Shown here one piece after another: positions 1-12,109 of a stretch of DNA of 64,000 nt (its first letter is position 1; each line of letters begins with the position of its first letter). The stretch covers positions 62,001-126,000 of the forward strand of contig JAMKCH010057901.1 of the NCBI GenBank assembly GCA_023653785.1. Direction: 5' to 3'. Under the pieces are notes generated by a model. It had not been told where the DNA came from. It saw only the letters and a list, made by a program, of their open reading frames with translations, and made no database searches. A program made the translations under genes and the position numbers. This DNA is from Ophioderma brevispina (taxonomy: Eukaryota; Echinodermata; Ophiuroidea; Amphilepidida; Ophiodermatidae).

Positions 1-2910
1 GGTTTTTGAATCAGTAGGGAAAAGGTACAATTTTGTTCTGTCTTGTTTCGGACATAAAAAACGGTGTCTTTTGGAAAAAAATAATAAGCATGGGAGCTAG
101 AAGGTCATGTAAAGACCTTGATTTAACATAGTCGGATTTATCATATCGGTCGCCCCCGAATTGAGCAAACTGATATTGATACTGAACGGGACCTGGTACC
201 TGACCAGTGACACCAAAACTATTCATCTCGTGCTACCGTTTATAATACAATCGGCAAGCAGCAAGCATCTGACTCTGTTGTCAAAAAGCGTAATCGATCA
301 AGATGTGAGAATATACAAGTGGTTCTGTACCGGGAGGGTAGGGACACGACCGCCTCGATTTGGGCATTGGGGAGTTCCAAAACGGTAATTTGTGAACACT
401 GCTACATGCATTTACTATGGCAGGTCTCGGTCCAGTGACATTAAAAATCGTCTCGACAACCTTTGTTCAAAAGATCGTAGTAAATATCTGATAATTAAGA
501 AAAAAATTATGAAGTTCACATCAATCTGCGTCTGTTAATTACCTGTGCACACTCAAACTCCAGAAACTTCCCCTGCAAAAGTAATCTCTACAAACATATA
601 CCTTGAACCTACGCGCCATGCTACAGAGCTATGCGTATGTAGCCATGCGCACTGATACACTCTAATATCAAAACAGCCCTATTATACTTATTATACACCC
701 CAAAACCATTGCACTCCTGGTTCAATTGAATAGATTGTAGGACAGTCTGAGAGAATGCAATCGATTCCTTTGTTGGGAGACAATCAAAGAAGGGATAAAG
801 TGTCATGAAAAATGATGCCGGGTTGGAACTCTTTAATTATGAGGAGGATTAGGCCACGTAAGGCGCCGAGCACGTATAGAAAGGGGCCTTTATTTTCGGT
901 CCCGTATGCCAAAGTCAACGGGATTGTGAATATTAATTAGCTTTGCATATGATCTAAAAACCACCTCCGTATATGTGAACTTTACAAAACTTTGACAAAA
1001 ATGACAGGCAGTAGTAAAAGGACGCATTCTTGGTGATCATCCTTCAAAATCAAAAAATACATTTCAAATTTGATCCAACTCGGAGTTTAGTTGAGTACAA
1101 ATTAGAGTGAAAATTACTCTTTCAAAAACTTTGAAAAATGTTCACTTAGCGAAGTGATCAAGGGCGGAGGACCTCTTCATTGATACGTATCGATTTTGCT
1201 TTCAAAAATATAAACAAATAAAAATTGAACTTGGGGTAATACAGGCAGGAACTAGCATTTTATATTCAAATATAATTAAAACGGGACGCGACAATATACT
1301 ATTGTAACGGTATGAATGCCGAGAAAATGGACGTGTTCAGACAGGTCGGTCGTATGATAGTCACGGGCCGACTCTGGCTGCAAATCAACAGATGTGGTGT
1401 GAACGGGAGTTATGCACATGCAAATCCAGGGCAATGGAGTTCAAATTTGTTAACAATACAGGCGTGGTTGCGATGCGTTGATTTCCCGCTATATGTCGGA
1501 GCGAAAATTGTGTATATTTCCTTTCAATAATTGTTATCAGAAATTTGCTTTATACTACACAAACCTGGCTTGGCAAAACTTATATCATTTTAGACACCAT
1601 TGAACTATTTAAAGTTAGTAAATACAGTCAGGACTAGCAAATTATTGACCCAATTTGCGAGGAAAATTCAAAATTGAGTGGAAACTCGTGCTCGCTGTAT
1701 TTGCAGCGCTAAATGTCTATCGTGATTTAGAAACTTGGCGACTGTCTTCGAAATAATGATGTGTATCCTGCGTTGAAGACACCAGTAGCCGACTGCCCTG
1801 TAGTTTCCTCAATCGCGTATTGAACCGAGTGTTTGCACGTAATTTTTTAGTTTCACTTTCGTGTCCTGTGTCCCCCAGTGTAATCGATATTGTCCGGTGC
1901 GGTCCGGGCCTCGACCGGAAATCCATTGGCGTTTTCGTTATGATTTGTGACCAAAAACCTTGTAGTACTCGTAGCCGATATGATTCGGACCAAAGACGTC
2001 AAACATTATTTCTGGACAAGGGGGGGGGGGAACGAATAAATGAAAAACCAGCGTAAACGATGCTTAACGTATTAGATTTTCTTAATATTCCTTAGTGACG
2101 AAAATTATGAATGAAGGGAAAATGGTAATGCAAAGCAGTTGTTGAGATAGAAAAATAACCTGGAAAAAAACAACAAACATATGAAGGTTGAAGTCCTGAT
2201 GTGGTGTTGTAAAAATGTTGGGGCGGATTCTGATAGATGGAGATTCTACCTTTCCACGCAACTAATGACAAATAAAATTTTGGGGGTAATAATACTTATT
2301 TCCTTCTTTTTTTCTTATGTTGGGAAGGCTTCAGTTGGTTTTCAAGTTTGATGTTTGGAATTTATTCAGGGCATTTACCTTGCATTATTTTTCTGAGAAA
2401 AGAGAAAAGGGACATTTTTTATTCTGGCCTAATCTTGATCCGAAATCGTCACATTAGAATTTCTATTGGATTAGTGGGTAAAGCATACCACCATTCTCAG
2501 AACGGAATGGAAACGCCGAAACGCCCCAAAAAAACTTTAATGACAACTGACAGGAATAAAATCCTATATTAAATCAACCAAATCTGTTATTTTCAGTATC
2601 TTATAAGTTCATGTTTCGTTATATCTTTCAATTTATTTTCGGTGTAAACTTACACTTGTGCCTGTATACGTGATTAAAAGAACACGTTGGTGGAGATGAA
2701 AAAAAATACAGGGGTATTGAAATGACCAATAATGAAATTCAAACTTCTTCAAATTGAACACAATTTGGCTGGTGTTATATTCTGTGAAATGAAACAGTGA
2801 AAAACATCAAGTAATGCAGGTGTGGCCAATTCCTGTCACGGAAAATCAAGTGGTCTACATCCCTGCGAGAAGTGTATTTAGCATGCTTTTGATACCAATT
2901 CAAAAAAAAC
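1..2910. other. Intergenic, nothing recognised
   Basis: Only short, unrelated open frames occur here. I see no conserved domain, no convincing splice-site pair and no clear repeat structure except a short G run near 2021-2030. It is probably old, decayed repeat or unique intergenic DNA. Confidence 0.6.
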
Positions 2911-3270
2911 ATTCAGACGGTGTAGAAAGTATTTATTGTCCGGTGTACTCGTAGTCCGGGAACAATGGGAACAATAGGCAATCGATTCAGTTAAGTTGAC
3001 TCTTCACGAAACATTCGTTTCACGCTCTATTCCGCTTTCGTCTATGGAGGCCCCGGACTTGAATCCTACCCGGACTATATTGCTTTCACACCGTGTGAAA
3101 GGAGATATGGCCCGGCAGGAACCAACAGTCAGGGTTACATAGACGACAACGGAATATTAAGCGTGGACACTAATGTCGCGTGACGAGTCAACTGATCGAT
3201 TTCCCTAATGTTCGCCATTGTTCCCGGACTGTGAGACCGGGGACATATCTCCTGCACACACGGGATTCAG
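2911..3270. repeat. Foldback (inverted repeat) element
   Basis: The left arm (from about 2936, with GTAGTCCGGGAACAATGG) is the reverse complement of the right arm (to about 3245, with CCATTGTTCCCGGACT). Pairing continues inward through an AATCGAT...CAGTTgactc stretch for more than 100 bp, and weaker pairing extends outward to about 2911 and 3270. The central part contains CCGGACTATATTGC and GGAGATATGGCCC, motifs that recur near 31.75 kb and 38.9 kb, so this looks like a dispersed family member. No transposase frame is present; a non-autonomous foldback element is the best guess. Confidence 0.65.
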
Positions 3271-6200
3271 ACATTTAATTCAGGTTGTAGTAAGATATAT
3301 TGTCTGACAAGTAAAGGGTGGATAGCCGGATAGAATTAGACAATAGGCAATGTCCGCGAGCTGAGACGGCCACGCTTTTATGTTTGATTTAAAATGCTGG
3401 AAGTAATGTCAGCATCCTTGCTGAGAAGTGAAGGTTACAAGGAAAATAAGATCAAGTTATCCTTCTTTTTTACAAAATGTAAACCACCAAGTTTTCCAAA
3501 TTTGTGAAAGGATTTCAATAAAGGGTCCATTTATGATTGCGGGATCTTTTTCATGGCTTTGCCATCGTGTCCATTTAAAAGGCTACTTAAAGTTTACAAA
3601 AGAGGACAGGTCAACAATATTGATGGATGGACAGGTACGCACAGAATTGCACTGTATTCGCGTTTAAAAAATCAACATTTTTGTCAGAGAGGCGCAATGG
3701 ATTTTATGCGCGTAACAGTCACGTGACCAGATAATTATCATTCAAATTGCTAGTGTTGTAGTAAAATTGCCTGTTGCTGACATTCCGGCGCATACACCAT
3801 GTTGATGTGTAGGTTATATTGAATTAAAAATATTTTATAAACCAATTTTATAAACAATAAAATAACAAAATGTAATTCAAGAGTATTGTTTTTGAAGCAA
3901 CATGTATTGTGACTACGAAATATTTCAAACTTGATTCACCATTAGCCTAAACTTTCAATCTTGCTTGAGAGTAATAAATGATCATGGCCGCTAGACAAAT
4001 TATTGCTATTGTTGGGCAATGCTATAGCAGGCTTTACGCATACAATGAAGTCCGTTATTACAAATTTCAATGGCAATTTTGTATCGATTCCTCGAATCTA
4101 AGTCTAAATAATAAAATGAAGTCTTTTAACACGCTAATGATGTTTAATATCTATTATAAACGATACCTGACGTAAGTGCAATCACACAGCGATAAACTAA
4201 GTGGCTTACCCTGTTGAGAATACATTTTTAAATAATCACTCTTCATAGACAATCCTTGTGAAAGCTATAGCGCGCTGCCATCTAGGAAAGGGTGATATTA
4301 TATTGTTTTTATAAACGATAATTTGCAAGAGATGGTTCCTTTCTCGAGACGTACTACTTACATGTAATATACTAGATTATACACTATCTGGACTAGCTCT
4401 CATTTATGTGAAGGTATTGAATTATTACCAAGGGGCTATACAAAGGTCCAGGCCAGTTTGTGTCCCAGTTAATTGGGAACACATAAATGATTTGCAAGAT
4501 GTAACCCTTGTTCCCTATTGACAACTGGTTTCACGTTTATATTGTTATTAACTCTTTTGACCTCAGCATGGAATGTGAGAAATGACCTTTGATACTTGCC
4601 CCAAAGGTCTAAGGGTGATAGAATCTAGTATTTTTTTTTTCAATTCCCTGAAAGGTTTAGAAACAAAAGTCAAAACAAGCAAGGAACCAGAAATAACATT
4701 GGAGCGGTTTCTTTTGCTGTCTTCGGTTTGAAGGTAGTCAATAATTGCATTTAATAATCTCTGACGATAACTACCCTCATAAATTCATATCTACGTAAGA
4801 CTAAACAAATTTGTTATGTTTCAATCGAATCCATGGCGTCATGTTTTTGTTTTGATAAATCTTCGAGCCAACGCAAATAAAACAAGATTTTATTAATATC
4901 CACCAAGGTAAGCCACTCACGACCTTTAAATCCATCACTACTACTAAAAGGGAATAGCGGAACCTAAAACAGTGGACGGTAATTAAAGACAAATGCAGAA
5001 CATTCCATTCCTTTGGGCAGTCATGTATTGTAGACAGACGAGACAACCATATTTTATGTAATTTATGTATGGAATAGAAACTGCGTGTGCCCTTTCAATT
5101 TTAAAGACATTTTACAACTTAAAATTCCCAAATCAGAACTTGTCCCAAAAAAATACTATACAATCAAGATTCATTTTTTTGCCAACAACTTAACATGCTT
5201 CATCTCAACTGGAAGTTGGACTGATTCTTACCTAGAAATGTTCCACTTTCATAAGATTTTTAGTTGTGTGTAAATTTAGTGGGTCCTGGTTCAAGAGTTT
5301 AAGGCCTATTATCTGAGACTTTTGCAAAACACGTTGGGCCATTTTTGCTATCCCGATATCACAAGTTTCCCCTTTAAAATCAACTTCACGCCATTCCTCT
5401 ATTGAAAATTCAAATAAAAAATAGGTAAAGTGCCGCTTTGTGATATAACTAATATATAAGTTTATAATGTAACAATTGCCAAATAAAATAATACATCTAG
5501 CATGTGCTTCCACTATCCAAACAGTCTTTTGTCTCAGCCTTACACAAGGTTTTCAGCAGAGTTAGAATTCATAAAACCACCTCGCTGAAAGTAAACCGAG
5601 GCCTTTTAACACCTACCATCATTTCGCTTATTGTTATTTGTTCAATGCTTTGTTTCTTCGCAATGTTCCTTCCTGGCATTTTGGAAACATTAGGGAATGG
5701 GGAGGGAAATTGACCCTCCCCATTAGAGCGGTGTCCGGACTTTTGTCCCCCACCAGAGACTTGTGGCTGCCCCCTTGCTTTCAGCAGTAAAAATTCACCC
5801 CCCATGTACAGGAATTTCATGATTACTGTCCCCCTGAGAGGAGTCCCCAATTTCCCCCACACATAAATTTCTGGTGCTTGCACTGTTTGAAAAAGTAATA
5901 ATTTGATTAGTCAAAGCATAATAATGCATTGGCCTTAATTCTACAACAGTTTCTTTGTGTAAACAGTTTAACCCACAGAGAGGACATACCTTGTACCTTA
6001 AGTTTTTTGAACCTTTCAAGTGAAACTGGCCATAAGTGGCATAATGTTATCCTTTGTGTGCAATTGACAATATGTCTCCAGTTAGAGTGCATCAAAATTG
6101 GATGGAATAAAAACGAGGATGTAGCTTAGGATTGGTCTAAACAAGAAAATCAAAATATCTCACAAAAATTGCACGGTTATATTTTTTCTAATTTTTAGTG

Positions 6201-7311
6201 TGATTGTATAGTTTGTTTTGGGACAGTCTCTGTATATAAGATTATAGCAACAAACTCTATGAACGCTATTAGTTAATCAGCAAAAATTTGTTCGACTATA
6301 ACTTTGAGATGTTTGACGTTTTCACAGCCTGTTGGAAAAAAGACAACTGTCAAAAAGGGAATTGATGCGCAATAAGAAAGGCTAGATAATCCATGGGCAA
6401 TTTGCATGCATTAAATTCGATTAAATTTAGATTTTCTTAAAGTTCATAAAAAGACAATTCACGATCCCTCGTTCCATGACATAAGTAAATGTTGATGTTT
6501 TAACCATTGACCCAAGAATGTATATTTGTAAGTGTATGGTTCTGTGTAGATTCGATCTTCTCTGCAAGAAATTCATTAGATCTGCTGTGAAAAGAATTAA
6601 ATGTATATATATCCAGTAGCAACGGCGGAGTATAGGTACATCGATTTGCTCTTAACTCGAAAACACATCAGAATCAAATGATATCATGACAAAGCTTTTT
6701 TCGCAGATAATCTATTGAATCATTAATGGTAGTGACCCCTATCGTGATCGATTTATCAAATGACGCTTTCTCTCTCGTGTGGTCGCATAGCACCCAAAAC
6801 ATACCATTCAAATTTTGAGTCTAAATGGTATGCTGTTTTGATATAAATGACAAATATTGCGATAATATTGGATTGATGGAGCCGTCGAGTACATGAGTTA
6901 AAAATATTGGACCAGAAGCAGTCGAAACAACTCATAGCAAGACCCAAATATATTGGGCCAAAAAATCATTCCAATTTTATTATTATTATGTTGTGGATCC
7001 GATGTTTTCAACGAAACAAAGAATGTAACAAAATTTTCCATAGGCTAGTATTGGTCGACCTTATTTGGAGACTTAAATTTCACTAAATGGAAATGAAAAA
7101 CCAAAGTAAATTTCTTCTGATACAAAAATCTCAATTTTGATGGGGTTCTCGATTGGGTCATCCACCATTTTCCACAAGAATTAAAGGTCTAATCAACCTT
7201 CACGGGTTGGTGTTGGGTTGGTGGTTAAAAATGTTTGGTTGGTGGTGGGTTGTGGTTTTTGGGGTAATTGCATGTCACCTTTTAGTACATGTGGAACTGT
7301 ATTTTTGTGAA
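3271..7311. other. Intergenic, no gene recognised
   Basis: No recognisable coding exon was found on either strand. A C/G-homopolymer-rich stretch at 5700-5850 resembles one at 18.43-18.76 kb and may be a decayed dispersed repeat. Confidence 0.5.
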
Positions 7312-8140
7312 AATTTCATTATACAATCTTGCCAACCCAGGTTTTTCTACAATCAACTTGTCTGCAGGATTCCAAAATCATGGGTGTCATTTTTTAAAGT
7401 GTTCTCGGATGAATTCTAGGGGCAAAAGGTTTTTGTGATACAGGGGTCAAAATATAAAATGGAGCAAAATGTTGTTTTAAAGGATACCACCATTCTCAGT
7501 ACCTTGCAAGGATTACAGAAAGGTATAGTTGCCCTACCTGAGGGTTATAGACAAGAGTTACAAGGCAAAACTGGTTCAAGGTCACATTGGGGGTAACATT
7601 TCCGAGTCATCGGGTTGTTTTAGAAATGGTGCTTGTTCGTCTTACTGTACAGAAGCCGAAAATATAAAGGTTGCGTTGTCAATGACCTTTTGATAATAAT
7701 TAAGAGGGCAAATATGGCTGTGCTCCACATGGTCTATGGGAGACAACTAGTCATATCTCTAAAAGTCTCACTTTGAAAGGTGAAAACACAGAATCTATAT
7801 ACATATTCTTATTTAGTATGACCCAATGAACGATTTAAAACCAGTTTCAACAAAAGTGGACCATTCTATAAATAATGACCTTGAACTATCTTGAGCCTAT
7901 TGTACTAAAACAATAGGTCGCAAATATGGCAAACTATACCTTTCTAGAAACCTTATGAGCAACCGAACAGATTGGTATAAATTTTAAAACAATCTAAGCA
8001 CTTTTATTGTTTACCCCTGTACAAATTTTGCCCCCTTATAAAACACCCAAGAACACATTTTAAAAATGAAACCCATGATTTTCAGATTCTCCATGAAATT
8101 CTGTATTGGAAAAACATTGGTGTCAAAATTGTATATGAGA
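7312..8140. repeat. Long hairpin repeat with arms of about 300 bp
   Basis: The left arm (about 7312-7620) and right arm (about 7860-8140) are imperfect reverse complements. Paired landmarks include AAAATCATGGG at 7375 with CCCATGATTTT near 8072, the GGGGCAAAA / TTTTGCCCCC block, CAGGGGT / ACCCCTG, and GAAAGGTATAGTT / TATACCTTTC. The centre is about 240 bp with no long frame. This is consistent with a non-autonomous foldback or MITE-like element; the superfamily was not determined. Confidence 0.7.
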
Positions 8141-9179
8141 AAAACTAAACCAAAACATTCATTGCATTTATGTACTATTTTGGCTTTAAATGACATATCG
8201 TATCACACTTGTTAAAAATCAAGATGGTGTGTTTAACCCATAACCTATATTGAAGGCATATTAAGCGTTTATAAATGATAGTAATCGATAAATAGACGGG
8301 TCGATGGAATGCAAATATGGCATAGAAGTGTAGAGGTAAGGTTGATTGTACTTGAACCAAAGAAAAGATGCTATCAATGAGAAGCAAACCAGCCGGCATA
8401 ATTGACCAGTCTAGCTAAAATGTTTGTCCTAATATGTGCTGTTTTTCATTATATGATAAGCACGCCAAGCCACAATGTTACTGGCACAGCCAATACAAAG
8501 AAGGCTAAGGTTCCCCATCGATTAGCAACCTAGAATTTGCTCTGTTTCATAGGAAAAGTCATTTAGGAACAGATCTCAATTTCATCAATTTAGACATAAC
8601 TATTTTAATGTGAGTGGTAATTGCAATATTTGCAATCTTCGGTCCATATATTCACAACATCCCTTAACCTGCAATTTAAATGCGACCCCTGCCTTGGGTT
8701 CGTGGAAATGCTCCCTAGATCTGACACAACAATACCGCTACCCTTACTTTTTGCGATGGATGGTCAATTTTTTCTTCCTAGGGACGTTATGGATATAAAT
8801 GGTTTTGTTCCAGGTGGGAATTTTAACAAGAATTGTCCAATTAGAAGTCCAACCATAGATTCTACCCGCAGCCGTGAACAAATTTCAGCTTAAAGTAACC
8901 TGGTCTGAACACCCTTGGAGCACTGTATTAACCTGTCTACCTAATAGGAGTTTCTCTTATAAGACCCATATTCAAGAAGACGAAGATGTTCTTGTTCACG
9001 CAATAACAGCTTGAACAAAATTACTGGCACCAGATGGGGTGGTCGCCCACATACCCAAAGATCACGGCACTTGCCATGTGGCGTAACTCATTGCAGAGTT
9101 GTCTGCCCTGTATTGGAAAGATCAACCCCATGATAAGCAACTTGATCAACGCGTTAAATGGCCTCCTGCCGGTGTCATA
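8141..9179. other. Intergenic, nothing recognised
   Basis: Open frames overlap at 8610-8893 but show no domain or motif I recognise and have no splice context. No repeat structure was seen. Confidence 0.45.
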
Positions 9180-10850
9180 TTTTAGGAGCGTCCGTGTCGT
9201 TTTTATAGTGTCCGTCGGACGCTCAGGTTTAAATCTGAGAGTTCTGTGTTTCATTGTCCTAGATCCTGTTTAAACTGGCGCGCCCAAAGGACCCTTTGTT
9301 ATAAGTCTTTTTTGCGCGCCGGACCCTACGGTTTAGTGTCAGTCTGATCGGACACTGATGTTTAAATTCTGAGGTTCCGATAGACACTAGTTTTTACGTT
9401 TCATTGTCCGAGGACCTCCTGTTTTAAATTGGAGCGTCCCCATAGGACTGTGTGTGATAAATTGTTATTTGTCCCGCGGACACTAATGTTTAATTGTCAG
9501 TCTGTAGGACGCTAAGGTTTAAATTTGAGAGTCTGTCGGACACAGGTTTAAGTGTCAGAGTCTGTCGGACACTGAGTTTTAAATCTGAGGGTCCGATGGA
9601 CACTAAGTTTTATGTTTCACATTTCATTTTCCTAGTACTCCATGGTTTAAATTGGAGCGTGCCCATAGGACTGTGTGTGATAAATTGTTTTTGTCCGTCG
9701 CACCTAAGTTTAAGGTATGAGAACCGACGGACACTAAGTTCCACGTTTCATTGTCCTATGGCTTCCCTGGGGTTAGAAGGTGATTTTGTCCTGCCGGACA
9801 CTACGGTGTTTAAATATCGGAGAGTCCGACGGGACTACGTGTCTATTTTATATTGTCTAGGGCACCTTGTTTAAAATGGAGTGCCCCCATAGACGGTGTG
9901 TTCTGAGTAATTTGGTTTCCGCCAACAAAGTTTAACTCTGAGTCCGATCGACACTAATTTTTAGCGTTCATTGTCCCGAGGACTCTCGGTTGTAATTGGA
10001 AGCGTTCGCCCATGGACTGGTGTGTGGATAAATTGTTATTGTCCGCCTGACACTAGGTTTTAAGTTCAGAGTCTTAGGACACTGAGGTTTACGTGTCAGA
10101 GTCTGTCGACACAGGTTTAAGTGTTAGAGTCTGTCGGACACTGAGTTTTAAATCTGAGGGTCCGATGGATACTAAGTTTTATGTTCATTGTCCTAGAACT
10201 CCTTGTTTTTAATGCCGGACACTAACTACGTTTTAGGTTGTCATGTCCTCGGACCTGAAGTTTAAAACATCGGAGGGTCCGATGGAACTAAGTTTTAAAT
10301 TTTCAATTGCCTAGGACTCATGGTTTTTAAAATTGAGCGCGTCCAAATAGGACTGTGTGTGATAAATGGTTTTTGTCCGTCGGCACACTAAGGTTTATGT
10401 ATGAGAATCCGACGGACACTAAGTTCACCGTTTCATTGCCTAGGGCTCCTGGGGTTATAAGTTGATTTTTGTGATGCCGGACCCTAAGGTTTAAATCTGA
10501 GATTCCGACGGGTACTAAGTTCTATTTTATTGTCCTAGGGCAGCCTTGTTTAAAATGGAGTGTCCCATAGGACGGTGTATTATGAGTAGTTTTTGTCCGC
10601 GAACATAAGGTTTTTAAATTGGAGAGTCGATCTTGACCTAAGGTTTTAAATTATCTGGGAGTCCGACGGATACCAACTTCTATGGTTTCATTGTCTTAGG
10701 ATTCCTTGTTTTAAAATGGGGCGTCCTATAGACTTTGTCTTATAAACGTTTTTGTCCGTCGGACCAAACATAAAGTGTGAGAGTCCGTTGACATCAAGAT
10801 TAAACCTAATAGCCCTCGACACCCAGGTTGAAATATGGAATTCGACGAAT
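9180..10850. repeat. Degenerate GTCC/GGAC tandem array
   Basis: This is a long array of imperfect units built from palindromic cores of the type GTCCGNCGGAC followed by ACTAAGTTTTAAA. They alternate with a TTGGAGCGTCCCATAGGAC-GTGTGTGATAAATTG-TTTTTGTCCG module seen near 9430, 9650, 10000, 10340 and 10555. Spacing between those modules is close to 220 or 340 bp, suggesting subunits of about 110 bp in a higher-order pattern. Units differ mainly by single-base insertions and deletions, which fits either an old satellite or poorly corrected long-read sequence. No coding function is inferred. Confidence 0.8.
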
Positions 10851-11346
10851 GCCAAGTCCAATTTTTTTTTCGTTGTAAACGTTATGCAGTTATTATTTGG
10901 CAAATATTTCATTTGCGCACCTATACATTAATGTTTATTGATTTTATACATTGGTCATAGTCAATCAATCATCATCTTCGATTGCAGAGCAGGCGAATTA
11001 CAACTTTCTTCCAATTGCTGCGGTCCTATGCTAAGTGTTGTAATTTGTTCTGGTTGGTCTATTGAAGATGTAAATCAACAACATTTTGTTCAGTTTTATA
11101 TACTGACCATTGAAATGGCCGCGTAACCAAACATTGAATTATTGGCCTAAGATACCACCAGTCCTTTATGACTCGGTCCATTTGCAGCAAAATTTCAACG
11201 TCGTTAAGGACAGCACCTTAACGGGGTGAATCATACCAAATGTATCCATGGGTTTTTTAATTGAATGAATATTACCTGGAAATGTCAGTCCTCTGGGTCC
11301 GTTCCCCAACCACGTTCTTACGACACTGGTAGCCTACCCTTATACT
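10851..11346. other. Intergenic, nothing recognised
   Basis: This spacer lies between the tandem array and the nested transposon cluster. It contains one short open frame (10938-11126) with no recognisable motif. Confidence 0.45.
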
Positions 11347-11567
11347 AGGGTGGGCAAATTTTGACTTTTGCCGGAAAAATGATTTAAAACTAGTGGTTTC
11401 TAGTCCAAAGTTGCCGTAGAATCAAAATGACCTTTATGTTTTCATACAATGATGTCTGACGTCGCTAACTACGAAAATTCAAAAATGGGCCCGCCAAAAT
11501 GACATATTTTTTCGACTCCATCACCTACTTGTTGGGTATATACCACTTTTAATATTCCTAGCTATAG

Positions 11568-11746
11568 ACCAGTTACAGCAATGTTTGTAAACATGTTAGG
11601 CCAGGGTATATTGACTGGTCGGCATGACTGTTACACCTGGGCAATTGTATCTGTTAGAGGTTTTAATACTAGGGCCATAACGAAGTGGCAGTCATGGATT
11701 GGCAGTCAAACAAAAGAAAGTGAACGTAGGATGTTAACTAACTGGT
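11568..11746. mobile_element. 179-bp MITE inserted in left TIR arm
   Basis: The insert begins ACCAGTTA and ends TAACTGGT, a perfect 8-bp terminal inverted repeat. It is flanked on both sides by CTATAG (11562-11567 and 11747-11752), a perfect 6-bp duplication. The matching right arm of the surrounding element runs straight through this point (near 15110-15130) without the insert, so it acts as an empty site. The open frame across the right edge is fortuitous. Confidence 0.75.
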
Positions 11747-12109
11747 CTATAGGGTTTTTGGGGTCCAAGAAACTCAAATCTGACCTTTTGAAAACGCTAT
11801 AGCATCCCTACCTAAAAAAAAATGATTTCTGTGTGATTTTTGAATCATTTTCATTATTTTTTGTAAGTAATTACACATCTTTTGCTCGATTAAGTAATTT
11901 GTGTTAATCCTTTCAACGATTTGGTTTTTTTTTTAACTATAAATCATGACTAAAAAATAATGAATAATCATACGATTATTTGGAGAATAGTCCGACCTTT
12001 ACCTGGAATGCTAAATGGACATCAATCCTTGTTAGTCCAGGCATAGGATTGCTTTCAAAAATGAGTCTGTCATTGTCAAATTTGAGTCCTCAGAGGTGAG
12101 TGTTTAGAA

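Noticed and set aside
9180..10850. CRISPR-like array
   Set aside because: Units are contiguous, variable and palindromic, without conserved repeats separated by unique spacers, and the window is eukaryotic.
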